Part shown: in pieces, positions 18,565 to 27,702 of the stretch
Layout of the letters: each line of letters starts with the position of its first letter
Numbering within the stretch: position 1 is the stretch's first letter
DNA from: Gammaproteobacteria bacterium
GTDB lineage: Bacteria > Pseudomonadota > Gammaproteobacteria > Steroidobacterales > Woeseiaceae
Reading direction: 5' to 3'
DNA: 50,308 nucleotides
Assembly: GCA_024639825.1 (NCBI GenBank)
Contig: JAHEGH010000017.1
Location: 1 to 50,308, forward strand
Made by a program: the position numbers and the translations under genes
The notes under the pieces: model-generated
Database searches by the model: none
Told to the model about the DNA's origin: nothing
Seen by the model: only the letters and a program-made list of their open reading frames with translations

Positions 18565-20406
18565 CTAGGCACTTTTTCGCAGCTGTCGTTTCTTGAGATG
18601 AACCAGGATCAGCGACACGGCTGACGGCGTCATGCCCTCGAGGCGCGATGCCTGGCCGAGGGTTGTCGGGCGCGCAGCAAGAAGCTTCTGGCGGGCCTCG
18701 TTCGACAGTCCGTCGACGAGGTCGTAATCCATGTCTGCGGGCAGGCGCAGTGACTCCTGTTTCGCGTGCTTTGCAATCTCACGCTCCTGGCGATCGATGT
18801 AGCCCGCATACTTCGCCTGCACCTCCAACTGAAGCTCCACCTGCTCGCGCAGTTCGCTCTGCAGCGCATCCAGCGACTCGCTGCGACCGACCAGGTCGAC
18901 GACCTCGGCATAGCCGAACTCGGGACGCTTGAGCAGGGCGGCGGCTTTTGTACCATTCGCCGCCAAACCGGCGAGTCGGCGCTGTTCGACCGAGACCGCC
19001 TCATATTTCGTATTGAAGACGGCCCAGCGCATCTCGTCGACCAGGCCCAGCTCGCGGCCCTTTTCGGTCAGCCGCTGATCGGCATTGTCCTCGCGCAGCA
19101 ACAGACGATACTCGGCCCGACTCGTAAACATGCGGTACGGCTCGGACACGCCGCGCGTTATGAGGTCGTCGATAAGCACGCCGAGGTATGCCTCATGGCG
19201 TTCCGGGAACCACTCGGCCTGCTCATGCGCGTTGCGTGCGGCATTGATACCGGCCAGCAGGCCCTGCGCACCAGCCTCCTCGTAACCTGTCGTGCCGTTA
19301 ATCTGCCCGGCGAAATACAGGCCGGGCATGTGTTTGGTTTCGAGCGTTGGCTTTAGGTCTCGCGGATCGAAGTAGTCGTACTCGATAGCGTAGCCCGGCT
19401 GCGTGATCACGGCCCGCTCGAAACCGATGATCGAATGCACGAAGCGCTCCTGGGTGTCCGCAGGCAGGCTCGTCGAAATGCCGTTCGGATACACAACATT
19501 GGTCGTCAGCCCTTCCGGCTCGACGAAAATCTGGTGAGAAGCCTTGTCGGCGAAACGCACCACCTTGTCCTCGATGGACGGGCAATAGCGCGGACCCACG
19601 CCCTCGATCATGCCCGAGTACATCGGCGACTCATCGAGTGAGCCGCGAATGATGTCGTGCGTCTCCTCGGTCGTTTTGGTAATGAAGCAGGACGTCTGCT
19701 GCGGATGCTGGCGCCGCTCGCCGATGAACGAGAAGACCGGTACCGGATCATCGCCCGGCTGTTCCTGCATGACGCCGTAGTCCAGGGTCCGGCCATCCAG
19801 GCGCGGTGGCGTGCCCGTCTTCAGGCGGGCGACATTGAACGGCAATTCGCGAAGCCGCGCCGCCAGCCGGTTCGATGGCTCGTCGCCCACACGACCGCCG
19901 GCCTTTTCGGTGTTGCCGATCAGGATGCGGCCACCGAGAAACGTCCCGGCCGTCAATACGACCGTTCTGGCAAGGTGACTGTCCCCTTTGTCGGTGACGA
20001 CGCCCGCGACCCGGCCGCCGTCGACCACCAGGTCATCCACGGCCGCCTCGACAATCTCGAGGTTCGCCTGCGCCAGTACGATCTGCTGTATGGCGGCACG
20101 GTAAAGTTCGCGATCTGCCTGGGCCCGCGTCGCGCGCACGGCCGGGCCCTTCGATGCGTTCAGGGTGCGAAACTGGATACCCGCCAGATCGATCGCGCGA
20201 GCCATCGCACCGCCCAAAGCGTCGATCTCCTTCGTCAGGTGGCCCTTGCCGATGCCGCCAATAGCCGGGTTGCAGCTCATCTGCCCAAGCGTCTCGAAGC
20301 GGTGGGTCACGAGCAACGTACGGGCACCCGCGCGCGCGGCAGCCAGGGAGGCTTCCGTGCCGGCGTGTCCGCCGCCAATCACGATGACGTCAAACGCTTC
20401 AGACAT
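18565..20406 (-). CDS. mnmG: tRNA uridine-5-carboxymethylaminomethyl modification enzyme MnmG (GidA)
   Basis: The 613-residue FAD enzyme partners with MnmE to modify the wobble uridine of certain tRNAs. It begins with the dinucleotide fold [15 protein letters not shown] and contains the GidA signatures [13 protein letters not shown] and [11 protein letters not shown], plus the C-terminal helical domain that binds MnmE (ending KKRQLRKSA). Its partner mnmE is at 27703-29034 and the classical downstream neighbour rsmG is displaced by the Opp, DUF945 and cytochrome-to-S9 genes. Confidence 0.97.
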   Translation of the reverse strand: MSEAFDVIVIGGGHAGTEASLAAARAGARTLLVTHRFETLGQMSCNPAIGGIGKGHLTKEIDALGGAMARAIDLAGIQFRTLNASKGPAVRATRAQADRELYRAAIQQIVLAQANLEIVEAAVDDLVVDGGRVAGVVTDKGDSHLARTVVLTAGTFLGGRILIGNTEKAGGRVGDEPSNRLAARLRELPFNVARLKTGTPPRLDGRTLDYGVMQEQPGDDPVPVFSFIGERRQHPQQTSCFITKTTEETHDIIRGSLDESPMYSGMIEGVGPRYCPSIEDKVVRFADKASHQIFVEPEGLTTNVVYPNGISTSLPADTQERFVHSIIGFERAVITQPGYAIEYDYFDPRDLKPTLETKHMPGLYFAGQINGTTGYEEAGAQGLLAGINAARNAHEQAEWFPERHEAYLGVLIDDLITRGVSEPYRMFTSRAEYRLLLREDNADQRLTEKGRELGLVDEMRWAVFNTKYEAVSVEQRRLAGLAANGTKAAALLKRPEFGYAEVVDLVGRSESLDALQSELREQVELQLEVQAKYAGYIDRQEREIAKHAKQESLRLPADMDYDLVDGLSNEARQKLLAARPTTLGQASRLEGMTPSAVSLILVHLKKRQLRKSA

Positions 20407-20524
20407 TGATCATTACTTAACCAGTCAGGGGCGCGGATTCTATCGTTTATCAACCCCGACGGAAACTTTACTAACAACAGGCGTTTGTCCAAGATAGCCC
20501 GTTCCTCCAACCAGCGGATCCTTC

Positions 20525-21997
20525 ATGGCCTGCAAGCCCCTCCGACGCCTGGCTACGAGCCTCGCCCTGCTCGCCCTTTGCGGCAGCGCCAGCGCCCAAG
20601 GCCTGGTCCTGGAGGACTGCCGCATCACGGCCGGTCCGGGACACGCCGGAATCAAAGCGCGCTGCGGCACGATGTTGCGGCCCGAAAACCCCGCCGACCC
20701 CGACTCTCCTGACATCGAACTACGCGTCGCCGTGGTGCCCGCGCTGAACCTGAACCCCGAACCCGACCCGGTCGTCCCGATTGCCGGTGGACCCGGCCAG
20801 GGCTCGGTTGAGTTCTACGCCAACTACCGCGGCGCGTTCGAGCCGCTGCGCCGCAACCGGGACATAATGCTCGTCGACCAGCGCGGCACTGGCGATTCGT
20901 CTCGCATGGACTGTCCGATCGATGACGACGCCATTCTGTTTGAATCAGAATTCTCACTCGACGATACCCTTCAGTTCGTCAAAGACTGCCTCGACGATCT
21001 GCCACATGACCCGCGATATTTCACGACAAGCGTTGCCGTCACCGACCTCGAAGCCGTGCGTATTGCACTGGGTTACACGAAGCTTAATCTTTACGGTGTG
21101 TCCTACGGCACGCGCGTCGCGCAGCATTTCGCGCGGCGCTACCCGGACTCAACCCGTACGGTCGTCATAGACGGCGTAGTGCCGCCGCAAATCGCACTTG
21201 GGCCCGAAATCGCTACGGAAAGCCAGGCGGCGATCGACAACATCCTGGCCCGCTGCACTGAGGACGCGGCCTGCGGTGAGCGTTTTCCGGCCATCGCGGC
21301 GACCTTCGCCCGAATTGTCGCGGCAGTACGAGAGGCGCCCGTCGCCGTGACCGTGCCGCACCCGGACACCGGGCGCATGGAGGCCATCTCCTTCGGTGCG
21401 GGCGAGTTTGCCGGCGCCGTTCGCATGCTGGCCTACAATCCCGCGACGATCGCTTTACTGCCGCTGTTCATTCACGAGGCCGGCGAGGGCAACTGGGTGC
21501 CGCTCGGCGCGCAGTACCTGATGACGGCGCTGCAAATGTCTGACGCCCTGGCGCTCGGCATGCATAACGCCGTCATGTGCACCGAGGACGTGCCCTTCCT
21601 CGATCGCACCACGATAGATTTCGCGGGCATCGAGGCCAGCTACATGGGTTCGTTCCAGCTCGAAGCGCTCGAGGCAATGTGTGCGATCTGGCCGGCCGGT
21701 CCGATCGACGAGGAGTTCAAGGTGCCTGTTGCCAGCGACCTGCCATTCCTGTTGTTGTCCGGCGACGCCGACCCGATCACCCCGCCACGCTATGCCGATC
21801 TCGCGGCGGTCGATCTTGGCAACGCTCTGCACCTGATCGGCACGCACCAGGGGCACGGCCAGATTGCGGTGGGTTGTACGAGTCAGCTGGTTGCCGATTT
21901 TGTTGCTGCGGCGGACCCCGGCGTGATCGATGACGAATGCCTGGAGCGCAGCTTTGTCATGCCCTTCTTCCTCGACTTTTCCGGGCCGGCGCCATGA
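20525..21997 (+). CDS. Secreted TAP-type alpha/beta hydrolase (tripeptidyl/proline aminopeptidase-like)
   Basis: The 490-residue protein has a signal peptide (about residues 1-24, cut after SASA). The alpha/beta hydrolase core has the oxyanion region IAGGPGQGS, a DQRGTGDS strand, and nucleophile Ser193 in YGVSYGT. A C-terminal TAP-like lid/core follows, with Asp in LLSGDADPITPP and His in THQGHGQ. This is the SlpD/TAP peptidase family, which releases short peptides or proline-containing N-termini; some members hydrolyse other esters or amides. It heads a five-gene operon; its stop overlaps the next start (ATGA). The 118-base gap upstream is shared with divergent mnmG, and I see no clear promoter there. 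Confidence 0.9.
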   Translation: MACKPLRRLATSLALLALCGSASAQGLVLEDCRITAGPGHAGIKARCGTMLRPENPADPDSPDIELRVAVVPALNLNPEPDPVVPIAGGPGQGSVEFYANYRGAFEPLRRNRDIMLVDQRGTGDSSRMDCPIDDDAILFESEFSLDDTLQFVKDCLDDLPHDPRYFTTSVAVTDLEAVRIALGYTKLNLYGVSYGTRVAQHFARRYPDSTRTVVIDGVVPPQIALGPEIATESQAAIDNILARCTEDAACGERFPAIAATFARIVAAVREAPVAVTVPHPDTGRMEAISFGAGEFAGAVRMLAYNPATIALLPLFIHEAGEGNWVPLGAQYLMTALQMSDALALGMHNAVMCTEDVPFLDRTTIDFAGIEASYMGSFQLEALEAMCAIWPAGPIDEEFKVPVASDLPFLLLSGDADPITPPRYADLAAVDLGNALHLIGTHQGHGQIAVGCTSQLVADFVAAADPGVIDDECLERSFVMPFFLDFSGPAP

Positions 21998-22722
21998 TTA
22001 CCGTCAACGACATTTACAAGTCGTTCGGCAAGGTAAAGGCGGTTCGCGGCGTAAGCTTCGACGCGCCGGACGGTAAAATTACAGGGCTGCTGGGACCAAA
22101 CGGGGCCGGCAAGTCCACCACGCTCCGCGTTCTTTACACGGTGTTGAAGCCCGACAGCGGCAGCGCAAATATCGATGGCGCTGACGTGGCCACAGACAGC
22201 CTGGCTGCGCGCGAGAAAATCGGCGCGCTCCCGCATGGCGCGGGCCTGTATCCGCACCTCACCGCGCGCGAGAACATCGCCTACTTTGCGCGACTCTGCG
22301 GCCTCGACCGGTCAGAGGTTGACGATCGCGTCAACCAGATCGTGAAACTGCTGGAAATAGGCGAGTTCGCCGAACGCCGCACCAAGGGCTTTTCGCAGGG
22401 CCAGCGCACCAAGGTGTCGCTGGCCCGCGCGCTCGTGCACGACCCGCAAAACATCATTCTTGACGAGCCCACAAACGGCCTCGACGTCATGGCGACACGT
22501 TCACTGCGGGAGTTAATACTCAAGCTGAAAGACGATGGCCGTTGCGTCCTGTTTTCGAGTCACGTCATGCAGGAGGTTGCGGCACTCTGTGATGACATCT
22601 GCATCATCGCGCATGGTCGTGTGGCCATCGACGATTCGATTGAGGGCATCCGCGAGCGCACCGGCTGCGACGACATCGAGGACGCGTTCGTCCAGGCCAT
22701 CCATATGGTGGAGCCGGAATAA
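21994..22722 (+). CDS. ABC transporter ATP-binding protein (NatA type)
   Basis: A 242-residue single ABC ATPase: Walker A GPNGAGKST, Q-loop region in ALPHGAGLYPHLTA, signature FSQGQRTKVSLARAL and Walker B NIILDEPTNGLDVMATR. The FSQGQ signature and the GAGLY pattern are features of NatA, the ATPase of the Na+ exporter NatAB and relatives. The start is the ATG overlapping the hydrolase stop (ATGA). An upstream in-frame extension of 19 codons lies inside the hydrolase gene and is not used. Substrate is unknown; in this operon peptide export is as plausible as Na+ export. Confidence 0.92.
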   Translation: MITVNDIYKSFGKVKAVRGVSFDAPDGKITGLLGPNGAGKSTTLRVLYTVLKPDSGSANIDGADVATDSLAAREKIGALPHGAGLYPHLTARENIAYFARLCGLDRSEVDDRVNQIVKLLEIGEFAERRTKGFSQGQRTKVSLARALVHDPQNIILDEPTNGLDVMATRSLRELILKLKDDGRCVLFSSHVMQEVAALCDDICIIAHGRVAIDDSIEGIRERTGCDDIEDAFVQAIHMVEPE

Positions 22723-23900
22723 TGGGCACGTTGTTGACGGTTTTCCTGAAAGAGGTTCTCGATAATTTCCGCGATCGCCGCACGCTCGGCTCCGCGTTGC
22801 TCATGGGGCCCATCTTCGGTCCGGTACTGTTCGCATTCGTTATCAATCTGTCGATCGAACGCTCGCTGGAAAGCGCCGAGACGACACTTAAGCTGCCCGT
22901 CATAGGCCAGGAGTATGCGCCGAACCTCGTGTCGTTCCTGCGCAGCCGAAATATCGACGCGATCGATGGCCCTGCCGATACCGCGGCGGCGATGGAGGCC
23001 GTGAAGGTCGGTACCCATGATGTCGTGCTGGTTATTCCAGAAGCCTTCGGCGAGCAGCTTGGCGAAATGATCCCGGCCAGGATCGCACTCATCTCCGACC
23101 AGGCCAATAGCGACGCGGACCGCGATGCGCGTCGCGCGCGCAATGCGCTGCTTGCCTACCAACAGGTGCTTGCCGGAACCCGTGTAATCGCCCGCGGCAT
23201 CAATCCGCGCGCATTGCAGCCCCTGAATATCGACCAGGTCGACGTGTCCACGCCGAGTGGGCGCTCCGCCATGCTGCTGGGCATGATGAGCTACTTTTTT
23301 GTGTTTGCGGCCCTGATGGGCGGCATGTACCTCGCAATTGATACAACCGCAGGCGAACGCGAGCGCGGCTCTCTCGAGCCTTTGCTCTCGTTACCGGTCA
23401 CGCGGGATCAGCTGATCTACGGCAAGATTGCGGCTACCTGCCTGTTCATGACCTTGTCACTGATGCTTAGCCTGAGCGCGTTTTATGTCGCGCTTAAGTT
23501 CATGCCTCTCGAGCAGCTCGGTATGACCCCGAACTTTGGTCCGTCCGTCGTGCTCGCGGCGCTGGCGATTTTCCTGCCGTTTATCCTGGTGGGCGCAGCG
23601 CTTATGACGCTGGTCGCGTCCTTCACAAAGAGCTATCGCGAGGCGCAAACCTGGTTGAGCGTCGTGCTGATTGCTCCAACGATGCCGATTCTCATCGTCA
23701 GCATCCTGACGCTGCGACCGCGAACCGAATTCATGTTCATCCCGTCGCTGAGCCAGCACCTGCTGCTCGTCGATATGGTCAAAAATGAACCCATTAACGG
23801 CCTGCACGTCGCGATCTCAGTCGCCAGCACGCTCGTTATCGGTATTATCCTGACCTGGGCATGTGCCCGCCTGTATCGTAGAGAGGGCCTGCTCGGCTAG
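22722..23900 (+). CDS. ABC-2 type permease (NatB type)
   Basis: The 392-residue membrane protein has one N-terminal helix (about residues 22-45), a large extracytoplasmic loop (about 46-180), and then a block of five helices. The motif DTTAGERERGSLEPLLSLPVTR is the coupling-helix region seen in NatB and other ABC-2 permeases. It shares one base with natA (TAATG) and is followed by the M16 gene after 10 bases. With NatA it forms an exporter. Confidence 0.92.
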   Translation: MGTLLTVFLKEVLDNFRDRRTLGSALLMGPIFGPVLFAFVINLSIERSLESAETTLKLPVIGQEYAPNLVSFLRSRNIDAIDGPADTAAAMEAVKVGTHDVVLVIPEAFGEQLGEMIPARIALISDQANSDADRDARRARNALLAYQQVLAGTRVIARGINPRALQPLNIDQVDVSTPSGRSAMLLGMMSYFFVFAALMGGMYLAIDTTAGERERGSLEPLLSLPVTRDQLIYGKIAATCLFMTLSLMLSLSAFYVALKFMPLEQLGMTPNFGPSVVLAALAIFLPFILVGAALMTLVASFTKSYREAQTWLSVVLIAPTMPILIVSILTLRPRTEFMFIPSLSQHLLLVDMVKNEPINGLHVAISVASTLVIGIILTWACARLYRREGLLG

Positions 23901-23910
23901 AATATCTCCC

Positions 23911-25593
23911 ATGTCCCTGTTCTCCGAACTACGGCGCCGCAATGTCATCAAGGTCGCACTGCTTTACGCCGTCGCCAGCTGGCTGCTCGTTTGGATCGTC
24001 AGCCACCTGGTCGGCGGTGTGGGTCTGTCGGCCTGGGTGTCCGACTACATTCTGCTGCTGCTTGCTATCGGTTTTCCCGTTGCGCTGATTTTTGCGTGGA
24101 CTTACGAGATCACACCGGTTGGGATCAAGAAGGCAGTCGAGGTTGACCAGACCCAATCGATTGTTTACAAGACCGGGCAAAAGCTGAACGCGGCCGTGGC
24201 CGTCCTCGCCGTGCTCGGCGTTGCCGCTGTGATCGGTGAACAGCTGCTCCCCGAATTCGAGCCGCCGCCGCCGCTGGTACTCGAGGAAATACCGCTCAAG
24301 CCCGTCTTCGACTTCTCTGCAAAGGCGGAAGTCCCGCGAGAGATTACCTCGTTCAACCTGCCGAACGGCCTCGAAATCATCGTCTGGCCCGATCACGACA
24401 TCCCCAACGTTGTCCTGTACAACTTTGTCCGCGCCGGCGGCCGAAACGAGTATCCCGGGATAACGGGCATCGCGCACTTTTTTGAGCACATGATGTTCAA
24501 CGGTTCCGAGACGCGGGAACAGGGTGAGTTTGACCAGGAGATGGAGGCCGCTGGCGGTGCCAATAACGCCTACACCAGCAACGATCTGACGGTTTACCAG
24601 GACTGGTTCCCGCGCTCCGCCCTGAAGAAGATTTTCGAACTTGAGAGCGACCGGCTGATGCGCCTGGCGATCGACCCCGACGTGGTCGAGACCGAACGTA
24701 CGACGGTCTACTCAGAGCGTCGGTTAAGAATCGACAATGACAACTTCGGACGGCTATACGAACAGGTGCGCGCCACCGCGTATGTTGCGCATCCTTACCA
24801 GAACCCGGTGATTGGCTGGCCGTCCGATATCGAAAGCTGGACGCAACGCGATCTCGAAGACTTCTTCAAGACTTACTACGCGCCGAACAACCTCACGATG
24901 ATTTTTGCCGGCGATGTCACGCCGGAAGAGATTTACCTGCTCGCCAACCAGTACCTGTCGCCATTACCGCGGCAGCGCCCGCCACCCGCGATCACCACGG
25001 TTGAGCCCGAACAGCAGGGCGAACGCCGCGTGCTTGTGGAGGCCGACGCGCAGACGCCACTGTTGCATGTTGTGTTCCACGCCGGGGCGGAAAACGATCC
25101 GGAAACACTGCACCTTGAGCTGCTGTTGGCCATTCTCGCTGAGGGTAGTTCGTCGCGCCTTCACCAGGCCCTGGTAGAAGAAGAGCAGATAGCGCTGGAC
25201 GTCAATGCCTGGCAGTCGGGCGGCTTCGATCCGGGGCTGGCCTATTTTGCAATGACGTTGCCCCCGGGCGGCGATCCACTCGCGGCCGAGGCGAGCCTGC
25301 TCAGCCTGCTTGACGATGTTGTGCTGGAAGGCGTCACCGCCGAGGAGCTAACCAAGGCGCGCAACCTCCGAATCGCATCATTTTGGCGATCGCTGCAGAC
25401 GATCAACGGCAAGGCGTCTGCTCTCGGTAACTACGAAATTTATACGGGTGATTACGAGAACCTGTTTGCGGTTCCTGAAAAGTTGAGCGCTACGACGGCC
25501 GCTGATCTGCAGGCGGTTGCCGCCAAAGTCCTGCGACGCAGCAACATGACGGTTGGCGTGTTGCGTGCACCGCTTGATGGGGGTGAACAATGA
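23911..25593 (+). CDS. Membrane-anchored M16 family zinc peptidase (catalytic subunit)
   Basis: The 560-residue protein is a fusion. Residues 1-75 (LFSELRRRNVIKVALLYAV, then GFPVALIFAWTYEITPVGIK) match the two-helix anchor commonly found at the N-terminus of TPR and adenylate-cyclase-type membrane proteins. A third helix is at about 90-108, followed by a proline-rich linker. An M16 peptidase domain then starts near 150. It has the inverted zinc motif H189-F-F-E192-H193 and Glu269 76 residues later. Helix count places the peptidase in the periplasm. The second half lacks the tyrosine of the M16 R/Y substrate pair. The start is the ATG at 23911, 10 bases after natB. It is coupled to the next gene by an ATGA overlap and probably works with it as a heterodimer. 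Confidence 0.92.
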   Translation: MSLFSELRRRNVIKVALLYAVASWLLVWIVSHLVGGVGLSAWVSDYILLLLAIGFPVALIFAWTYEITPVGIKKAVEVDQTQSIVYKTGQKLNAAVAVLAVLGVAAVIGEQLLPEFEPPPPLVLEEIPLKPVFDFSAKAEVPREITSFNLPNGLEIIVWPDHDIPNVVLYNFVRAGGRNEYPGITGIAHFFEHMMFNGSETREQGEFDQEMEAAGGANNAYTSNDLTVYQDWFPRSALKKIFELESDRLMRLAIDPDVVETERTTVYSERRLRIDNDNFGRLYEQVRATAYVAHPYQNPVIGWPSDIESWTQRDLEDFFKTYYAPNNLTMIFAGDVTPEEIYLLANQYLSPLPRQRPPPAITTVEPEQQGERRVLVEADAQTPLLHVVFHAGAENDPETLHLELLLAILAEGSSSRLHQALVEEEQIALDVNAWQSGGFDPGLAYFAMTLPPGGDPLAAEASLLSLLDDVVLEGVTAEELTKARNLRIASFWRSLQTINGKASALGNYEIYTGDYENLFAVPEKLSATTAADLQAVAAKVLRRSNMTVGVLRAPLDGGEQ

Positions 25594-26975
25594 GGTCTTC
25601 CCTGTGTATCTTTTTGTTGCTGCTCGCTGGATTTGCCTGGTCTGCCGATATCACGTTGCCGGACTACGAGCGTGTCGAGCTTGAGAATGGTGTGGTGCTG
25701 CTGCTTAGTGAGAAGCACGACGTTCCCCTGATCGGCCTGCGGGCCGTGGTTCGCGGTGGTAGCGTCACCGATCCGGCTGACAAAGCCGGGCTGACAGAGC
25801 TGCTTGCGACGGTCATGCAGAAAGGCGCCGGCGACCGAAGCGCCGCCGAGTTCGCGGCCGCCGCTGCCGGTGTTGGCGGCCGCCTGTCAATAAGCGCCGA
25901 CGTCGAGTCCGTCGCGGTCTCGGCAGAGTTCCTGTCTCGTGATACTGAGCTCATGATCGAGCTCGTCTCTGACGCGTTACAGCGACCCACGCTTGCCGAG
26001 GCCGAGTTCATCAAGGAGCGGGAACGCACCATTGGCCTGATCAGGGCGGCGAAAGACGCCGATCCGAATGACCTCCTGCCCTACTACGCGAACGGCTTCC
26101 TGTTCGGCGACCACCCTTATGGTAGCCCCACCATCGGCAGCGAGGCGTCTCTTGCTGATATCAAGCATGCTGACCTGATAGAGCACTATGGGAATAACTT
26201 TGGCGGCGATCGGCTGATCGTCTCGGTCGTCGGCGACTTCGATCTTGCTGCTCTCAAGGCCAGGCTGAGCCGCGTGTTCGGCGACTGGGCACCGGCAGCC
26301 GGCGAGCTCGTCAGCGTCCCCGCGCCTGAAACCGCGCCCGGACCGCGAGTCCTGCTTGTCGACAAGCCCGGCGCGACGCAAACCTATTTCTGGTTCGGTG
26401 ACAAAGGTGTTGCGATTGACTATCCGCAGCGCGCCGAGCTCAATCTCGCGAATACGGTTTTTGGCGGCCGGTTTACATCGATGCTCGTGACCGAGTTGCG
26501 TGTAAATACCGGGCTGACCTACAGCGCCCGGTCGACGGTCGACCGCCGCGCGCAGCCCGGCTCCGTGATGATCAAGTCATTTACTGAGACCGGCACAACG
26601 GTCGAAGCAATAGACCTCGCCATCAGTGTATTGGGGCGCTTGCTTGACGGCGGCCTGGACGACGCCATGATGGTATCGGCGCGCAACTACATCATGGGTC
26701 AGTTTCCGCCCAGCCTTGAGACGGGGTCGGCCGTCGCAAACATGCTCGCATTCCTGGAGCAGCACGGGCTTGATCGTGGTTATATCGACGAGTACGGCGC
26801 GGCGCTCGCCGCGGCGACAGAAGATAGCGTGGCGAAAGCTATCGCCGAGGTCTACCCCGACCGGGACGGGCTTATCTTTATCATCATCGGCGATGCCGAC
26901 GTCATTCGCGATGACATTGCGAAGTACGGTCCGGTGACCGAAATGTCGATCACCGAACCGCGTTTTCGGCCTTAG
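25590..26975 (+). CDS. M16 family peptidase partner without zinc site
   Basis: The 461-residue protein has a signal peptide (about residues 1-18, cut after AWS) and two M16 half-domains. The position of HxxEH reads ELLAT in AGLTELLATVMQKG, so the zinc ligands are gone. The C-terminal half keeps the LRVNTGLTYSARS segment with the R/Y pair that binds the substrate in M16B enzymes. In characterised M16B heterodimers one chain has the zinc motif and the other the R/Y pair, and this gene and its upstream neighbour split these in the same way. It overlaps that gene by ATGA. Its stop codon overlaps the convergent barrel gene. Confidence 0.92.
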   Translation: MRSSLCIFLLLLAGFAWSADITLPDYERVELENGVVLLLSEKHDVPLIGLRAVVRGGSVTDPADKAGLTELLATVMQKGAGDRSAAEFAAAAAGVGGRLSISADVESVAVSAEFLSRDTELMIELVSDALQRPTLAEAEFIKERERTIGLIRAAKDADPNDLLPYYANGFLFGDHPYGSPTIGSEASLADIKHADLIEHYGNNFGGDRLIVSVVGDFDLAALKARLSRVFGDWAPAAGELVSVPAPETAPGPRVLLVDKPGATQTYFWFGDKGVAIDYPQRAELNLANTVFGGRFTSMLVTELRVNTGLTYSARSTVDRRAQPGSVMIKSFTETGTTVEAIDLAISVLGRLLDGGLDDAMMVSARNYIMGQFPPSLETGSAVANMLAFLEQHGLDRGYIDEYGAALAAATEDSVAKAIAEVYPDRDGLIFIIIGDADVIRDDIAKYGPVTEMSITEPRFRP

Positions 26976-27556
26976 TTCCCGAAGTAGAACCGGGCTCCGA
27001 GGCCGTACAGCGTCACATCTTCTTCAATTCCAATGTCAAACCCAACCGCAAAGTTGTCCGTGAAGCTATAGAGCGCCCCTGCGTTGAACGCGGTACCGTC
27101 AGCGCCGTCGCCAAGGTCCGAGTAGCCGATGCTGCCATTCAGCTCAACATTATCGGTAAGCATGCTGCGGATTCCGACGGCGATACCGTAGCCATCCTCA
27201 TCGACGGAACCGAATCCGCCTGCCGAGACCTCGGCTTGCAGGTAGGAAAGCGTGGCAAAGAAGTCGGTTCGATCCGAGATTCCAGTGTGATAGCCGCCAC
27301 CAACGGCGATCTGGTCAAGGTCAATGCCAAAATCAAACCCGAGCGTGCTGTAGCCCGCTGCGACGAACCAGTTCTCGCCTACCTCGAACGAACCGCCGAT
27401 ACGGAAGCCGTCGCCATCGAAGCTGAACCCGGCCAGGTCGTCGTCGAGCTCCGCGTCAACGTAGCCGATTTCGACGAAGTTATAGCTGAGGTCACTGGCA
27501 AAGGCTGGTGACAGAGCAAAAGTGAGCGCAGTGCCCAACAAAAGTTTCCTAAACAT
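26972..27556 (-). CDS. Small outer-membrane beta-barrel protein
   Basis: The 194-residue protein has a signal peptide (MFRKLLLGTALTFALSPAFA, then SDLSYNF) and alternating amphipathic strands with Gly and aromatic residues (YVDAELDDDLAGFSFDG, FVAAGYSTLGFDFG, YGLGARFYF), consistent with an eight-stranded barrel of the porin or OmpA-like superfamily. It ends in RFYFGN rather than a terminal aromatic. A strong ribosome site (GAGGAG) marks the ATG at 27556. No function can be assigned. The 146-base gap to mnmE probably holds its promoter, but I see no convincing hexamers. Confidence 0.75.
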   Translation of the reverse strand: MFRKLLLGTALTFALSPAFASDLSYNFVEIGYVDAELDDDLAGFSFDGDGFRIGGSFEVGENWFVAAGYSTLGFDFGIDLDQIAVGGGYHTGISDRTDFFATLSYLQAEVSAGGFGSVDEDGYGIAVGIRSMLTDNVELNGSIGYSDLGDGADGTAFNAGALYSFTDNFAVGFDIGIEEDVTLYGLGARFYFGN

Positions 27557-27702
27557 GTGTTCTCCTCGGTGGCCGATCAGGCCGACCATTAGTAAATGAT
27601 GTCCACCCGGTGGGCGGCCCCTCAATTTGGGGTTTACACATTGAAAGATCCGGCCCCGGCGTACCTGATGGGGAGCTGATCCTTTTGTGATGGAATTTCG
27701 GC

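Noticed and set aside
27557..27702. Possible regulatory RNA or promoter between the barrel gene and mnmE
   Set aside because: Several short G+C-rich palindromes (for example CCACCCGGTGG) but no promoter hexamers or terminator pair that I could defend.
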